Below, piece by piece: positions 5,574 to 7,671 of a stretch of DNA of 7,671 nucleotides. The notes under the pieces are model-generated. The model did not search any database, was not told where the DNA came from, and saw only the letters and a list, made by a program, of their open reading frames with translations. Both the position numbers and the translations under genes were made by a program. Within the stretch, counting starts at the first letter, position 1. Every line of letters starts with the position of its first letter. Origin of the DNA: Rhodospirillales bacterium (lineage in GTDB: Bacteria; Pseudomonadota; Alphaproteobacteria; UBA828); assembly GCA_026712885.1 (NCBI GenBank), contig JAPOPO010000499.1, forward strand, positions 1 to 7,671, in the 5' to 3' direction.

Positions 5574-7136
5574 CTACGATGCGCCGACGCTGGCGTTGGG
5601 GGACATCACGTGGGCGGCGCCGGTTGCGGAGCCGCTGTCAGGCTCCCAGACCACCGCGTTGGGGCAGGCGTATGCGGACGGATGCACGCCGTGCTGGTGC
5701 ACCGAGAGCGCAAACCGGGCCTCGAGCAAGGCAAGTGTCTCTGCCGGCAAGCGCGCGTCCGCCTCGACGACGTCGGAGCCGTCCATATTGATGCGCGCGC
5801 AGTGCGCGGCGTCGTCCAGGCTCATACCGAAATCGACGAGGAAGGAGAGCAGCTGCGCGACGGCGGGAAGGATGCGGCGCCCGCCGGAGGCGCCGAGCGC
5901 AGCGCGCCTGCCGTCCGCGAACTCGACGATCGTCGGGCACATGTTGGAGAGCGGCCGCTTGCCGGGCGCGATCGAATTGGGGCCGCCCGGCCGGGGGTCG
6001 AACCACATGATTCCATTGTTCATCAGGATCCCGGTCTGCGGCAGCATCACCTTGGCCCCGAAGGGGGATAGCAGCGTCTGGGTCAGCGCAACCACGCTGC
6101 CGTCCCGATCGGCCGCGCCGAGATGGCTGGTGCAAGACGCACGGTCGGCATCGGTGCCCGCGCCCATGCCCCGAAGCCGCTCAGCATATGCCGCCTGCAA
6201 CGCCTCGGCGTAAGCCAGGTAGGTATCGCCGTCAGGAGCCTCGCCCGGGTCGAGCGAGGTGGTAAGACGGTCCAACACGTCCGCCAACGTCGGCCCGGCG
6301 GTCAATCCCGGTGCGGTCCCGATCCGGGCATCGCGGTAGCCGGTCACGGGCGCTTCCTCGATCTGAGCCTCGTAGACTGCCAGGTCAGCCGCCGAGAGAC
6401 GCCCGCCGAGCGCCGCCATGTCGGCGCAAATGGCCTGCGCGATCTCGCCCGTGTAGAAGTCGGTGGGTCCGGCCTCGGCGAGCTGGCGCAGGGTGTCCGC
6501 GAGCCGGCCCAACCGGATACGCGGCGCGTCCCCGGTCCATGGCGCGGCCAGCGGGAACCCGTCCGCCAGATACGCGGCGGCGCAGCCGGTGTCACTTGCG
6601 AGCTCCGGCGCCGATGCCGCAATCGCGACGGTGGCGTGCCAGTCCACCTCCATGCCCCGCTCGGCGAGTTCGCTCGCGGGCGCCACGAGGTCGGCCCAGC
6701 TCCAGGTGCCGAAGCGCTCACACGCCAACCCGAGGCCTGCAACCTGCCCCGGCACAGCCACCGCGAGCGGGCCGCGCATGTTGCGGTCCTCCAGCACCGC
6801 CGGCCAGCCGAACAGGTCTGCCCCAACCTCGCCGGTGAGCGGATAGTCCGCAGGATTCAACGTAGCCGCCGCGACCATGCCGAAGGAGACGGCGTACGTC
6901 CGTGCCTCCCCTGCGGGGCGGACCAGCATGTACCCGCCGCCGCCGAGCCCGCTCATCCAGGGTTCGACCGCGGCCAGTGCAAGGCTTGCGGCGATGGCGG
7001 CGTCGACCGCATTGCCGCCCTCGGCCAGTACCCGCGCGCCGACCTCGGACGCGGCCTGGTGCTGGGTAGCCACCACGCCGCCGTGGCTCGACACTGCGGG
7101 CTTGCATACGACCCAGCGTTCCGGCCTTTCTGTCAC
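5574..7136 (-). CDS. Gamma-glutamyltransferase-like N-terminal-nucleophile hydrolase with altered substrate site
   Basis: This 520-residue protein belongs to the gamma-glutamyltransferase (GGT) family, proenzymes that cut themselves before a Thr that then acts as nucleophile in amide cleavage or acyl transfer. Family landmarks are GNAVDAAIAA (41-50), PWMSGLGGGGYMLV (59-72), the self-cleavage site SCTSHLG with Thr336, TGILMNN (368-374), KRPLSNMCPTIV and GASGGRR. The fold and nucleophile are therefore intact. The residues that hold the gamma-glutamyl group in E. coli GGT are mostly changed: Arg114 to Gly86, Asn411 to Leu356, Gln430 to Gly375 and Asp433 to Trp378. Glutathione is thus an unlikely substrate; a cephalosporin-acylase-like or other amide role is possible. 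No signal peptide is seen, unlike periplasmic GGT. I chose the GTG at 7136, with GAGAGGT six bases upstream. The longer frame from 7265 would overlap the amidase gene and add a non-family N-terminus. Confidence 0.9.
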   Translation of the reverse strand: MTERPERWVVCKPAVSSHGGVVATQHQAASEVGARVLAEGGNAVDAAIAASLALAAVEPWMSGLGGGGYMLVRPAGEARTYAVSFGMVAAATLNPADYPLTGEVGADLFGWPAVLEDRNMRGPLAVAVPGQVAGLGLACERFGTWSWADLVAPASELAERGMEVDWHATVAIAASAPELASDTGCAAAYLADGFPLAAPWTGDAPRIRLGRLADTLRQLAEAGPTDFYTGEIAQAICADMAALGGRLSAADLAVYEAQIEEAPVTGYRDARIGTAPGLTAGPTLADVLDRLTTSLDPGEAPDGDTYLAYAEALQAAYAERLRGMGAGTDADRASCTSHLGAADRDGSVVALTQTLLSPFGAKVMLPQTGILMNNGIMWFDPRPGGPNSIAPGKRPLSNMCPTIVEFADGRRAALGASGGRRILPAVAQLLSFLVDFGMSLDDAAHCARINMDGSDVVEADARLPAETLALLEARFALSVHQHGVHPSAYACPNAVVWEPDSGSATGAAHVMSPNASVGAS

Positions 7137-7142
7137 CGCCGC

Positions 7143-7149
7143 ACCTCTC
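7143..7149 (-). promoter_or_regulatory. Ribosome-binding site that decides the GTG start of the GGT-like gene
   Basis: GAGAGGT on the minus strand lies six bases before the GTG at 7136. No comparable site precedes the longer in-frame start at 7265, which lies inside the amidase gene, so the GTG is preferred. Confidence 0.65.
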
Positions 7150-7182
7150 AACTGCTGCAGGGTGGGTCGGGTGCCGCGGCCG

Positions 7183-7671
7183 TTACACGCTCTGCCAATT
7201 CGCGCTCTTCTCCACCGCGTCGGCGACCCTGAGCACGGTGAGGTCTTCAAAGTGGCGACCGACAATCTGGAAGCCGATGGGCAGATCGTCGCTTATTCCG
7301 CAGGGCACGCTGATCGCGGGATGGCCGGTCAGGTTGAACTGCGGCGTGTTGTTGATCATGCCGAGCGCGCGCGACATGTACTCCCCGAAATCGGCATCCA
7401 GGCTCGGAATAGGCGTGGCCAAATGCGGGATGGTCGGCAGCACCAGCACGTCCACGTCGGCAAGCGCCTTGTCAAAGGCTGCGGTCAGCCGCCCGCGCTG
7501 GTTCTGCGCCTTCGCGTAGTAGGTGCCGTGGTAGTAGCGCTTGAGGTAAGCGCCCAGCAGGAGCACGTTCTTCACGGTGAGCGGATAGTCGTTCTGGCGG
7601 GTCTTCGCGGCGCGCGACGCATGCTCCAGGAACTGCGTGTCGTAGTAGCCGAACCAGCCGGTGCCGACCCC
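7183..7671 (-). CDS. Amidase signature family protein (partial, C-terminal 162 residues)
   Basis: This is the C-terminal part of an amidase-signature hydrolase, the Ser-cisSer-Lys amidases that include GatA, indoleacetamide hydrolase and aliphatic or aryl amidases. The frame is open to the right edge, beginning in VGTGWFGYYDTQFLEH, so the gene is longer than the internal GTG at 7575 would suggest. Seen here are VDVLVLPTIPHLATPIP, then FNLTGHPAISVPCG, LPIGFQIVGRHFED, and a closing helix LRVADAVEKSANW, which is the usual end of the family. The catalytic Lys and both Ser lie outside the window, so activity and substrate cannot be judged. It is the first visible gene of the minus-strand operon; the GGT-like gene starts 46 bases downstream with no terminator between. 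Both neighbours also act on amides or carboxylates, which suggests a joint pathway. Confidence 0.9.
   Translation of the reverse strand, partial: GVGTGWFGYYDTQFLEHASRAAKTRQNDYPLTVKNVLLLGAYLKRYYHGTYYAKAQNQRGRLTAAFDKALADVDVLVLPTIPHLATPIPSLDADFGEYMSRALGMINNTPQFNLTGHPAISVPCGISDDLPIGFQIVGRHFEDLTVLRVADAVEKSANWQSV

Noticed and set aside
6123..7232. A 369-codon open frame on the plus strand
   Set aside because: It is fully antisense to the GGT-like gene, is rich in Arg and Gly, and has no domain. Long antisense frames are usual at this base composition.
7137..7265. A 43-residue N-terminal extension of the GGT-like protein from an upstream start at 7265
   Set aside because: It would overlap the end of the amidase gene, has no family similarity and looks like neither a signal peptide nor a domain. 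The GTG at 7136 has a proper ribosome-binding site.
1..7671. CRISPR arrays, tRNA genes, IS ends, toxin-antitoxin pairs or defence genes
   Set aside because: I saw no regularly spaced repeats, cloverleaf-like sequences, transposase motifs or small paired ORFs of that kind on either strand.

Overview
The window looks like a chromosomal segment of a G+C-rich alphaproteobacterium. By eye it is roughly two-thirds G+C, with dense genes, strong third-position G/C, a two-domain cold-shock protein and a YceI/cytochrome b561 pair. I see no insertion sequence, phage, CRISPR array, tRNA or rRNA. The taxonomic guess rests on composition and gene types only.

Layout, left to right. At 1-386 (minus) is the N-terminal half of a PotA-like ABC transporter ATPase that runs off the left edge. 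A non-coding stretch of about 290 bases follows. Then comes a plus-strand run: a small unrecognised protein (674-940), a secreted YceI-family protein (1041-1616), a cytochrome b561 (1653-2231) and a beta-carbonic anhydrase (2262-2900). The last three are 30-36 bases apart and may be co-transcribed. A protein with two cold-shock domains lies on the minus strand (3080-3628). Divergent from it is a fold-type IV PLP aminotransferase (3867-4799) that resembles (R)-selective amine transaminases. Its stop codon overlaps the stop of the next, convergent gene.

The right third (4796-7671, minus) is a compact operon. In transcription order it holds the C-terminal part of an amidase-signature enzyme (cut by the right edge), a gamma-glutamyltransferase-like N-terminal-nucleophile hydrolase, and an Asp/Glu racemase-superfamily enzyme most like arylmalonate decarboxylase. 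The last two keep their catalytic residues but have changed substrate-binding positions. The GGT homologue has lost most residues that hold the gamma-glutamyl group in E. coli GGT. The racemase homologue has Gly where two-cysteine racemases and isomerases have their first Cys, and Ala and Phe at two oxyanion-site positions.

Working reading (inference): the right half encodes catabolism of an unidentified amide- or amine-containing compound, with amide-bond cleavage by the amidase and GGT-like enzyme, C-alpha chemistry by the AMDase-like enzyme, and perhaps amine transfer by the neighbouring transaminase. The left half is housekeeping or envelope function. This operon of divergent enzymes is the best candidate for undescribed biochemistry. 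Nothing in the window looks like a defence system or mobile element.
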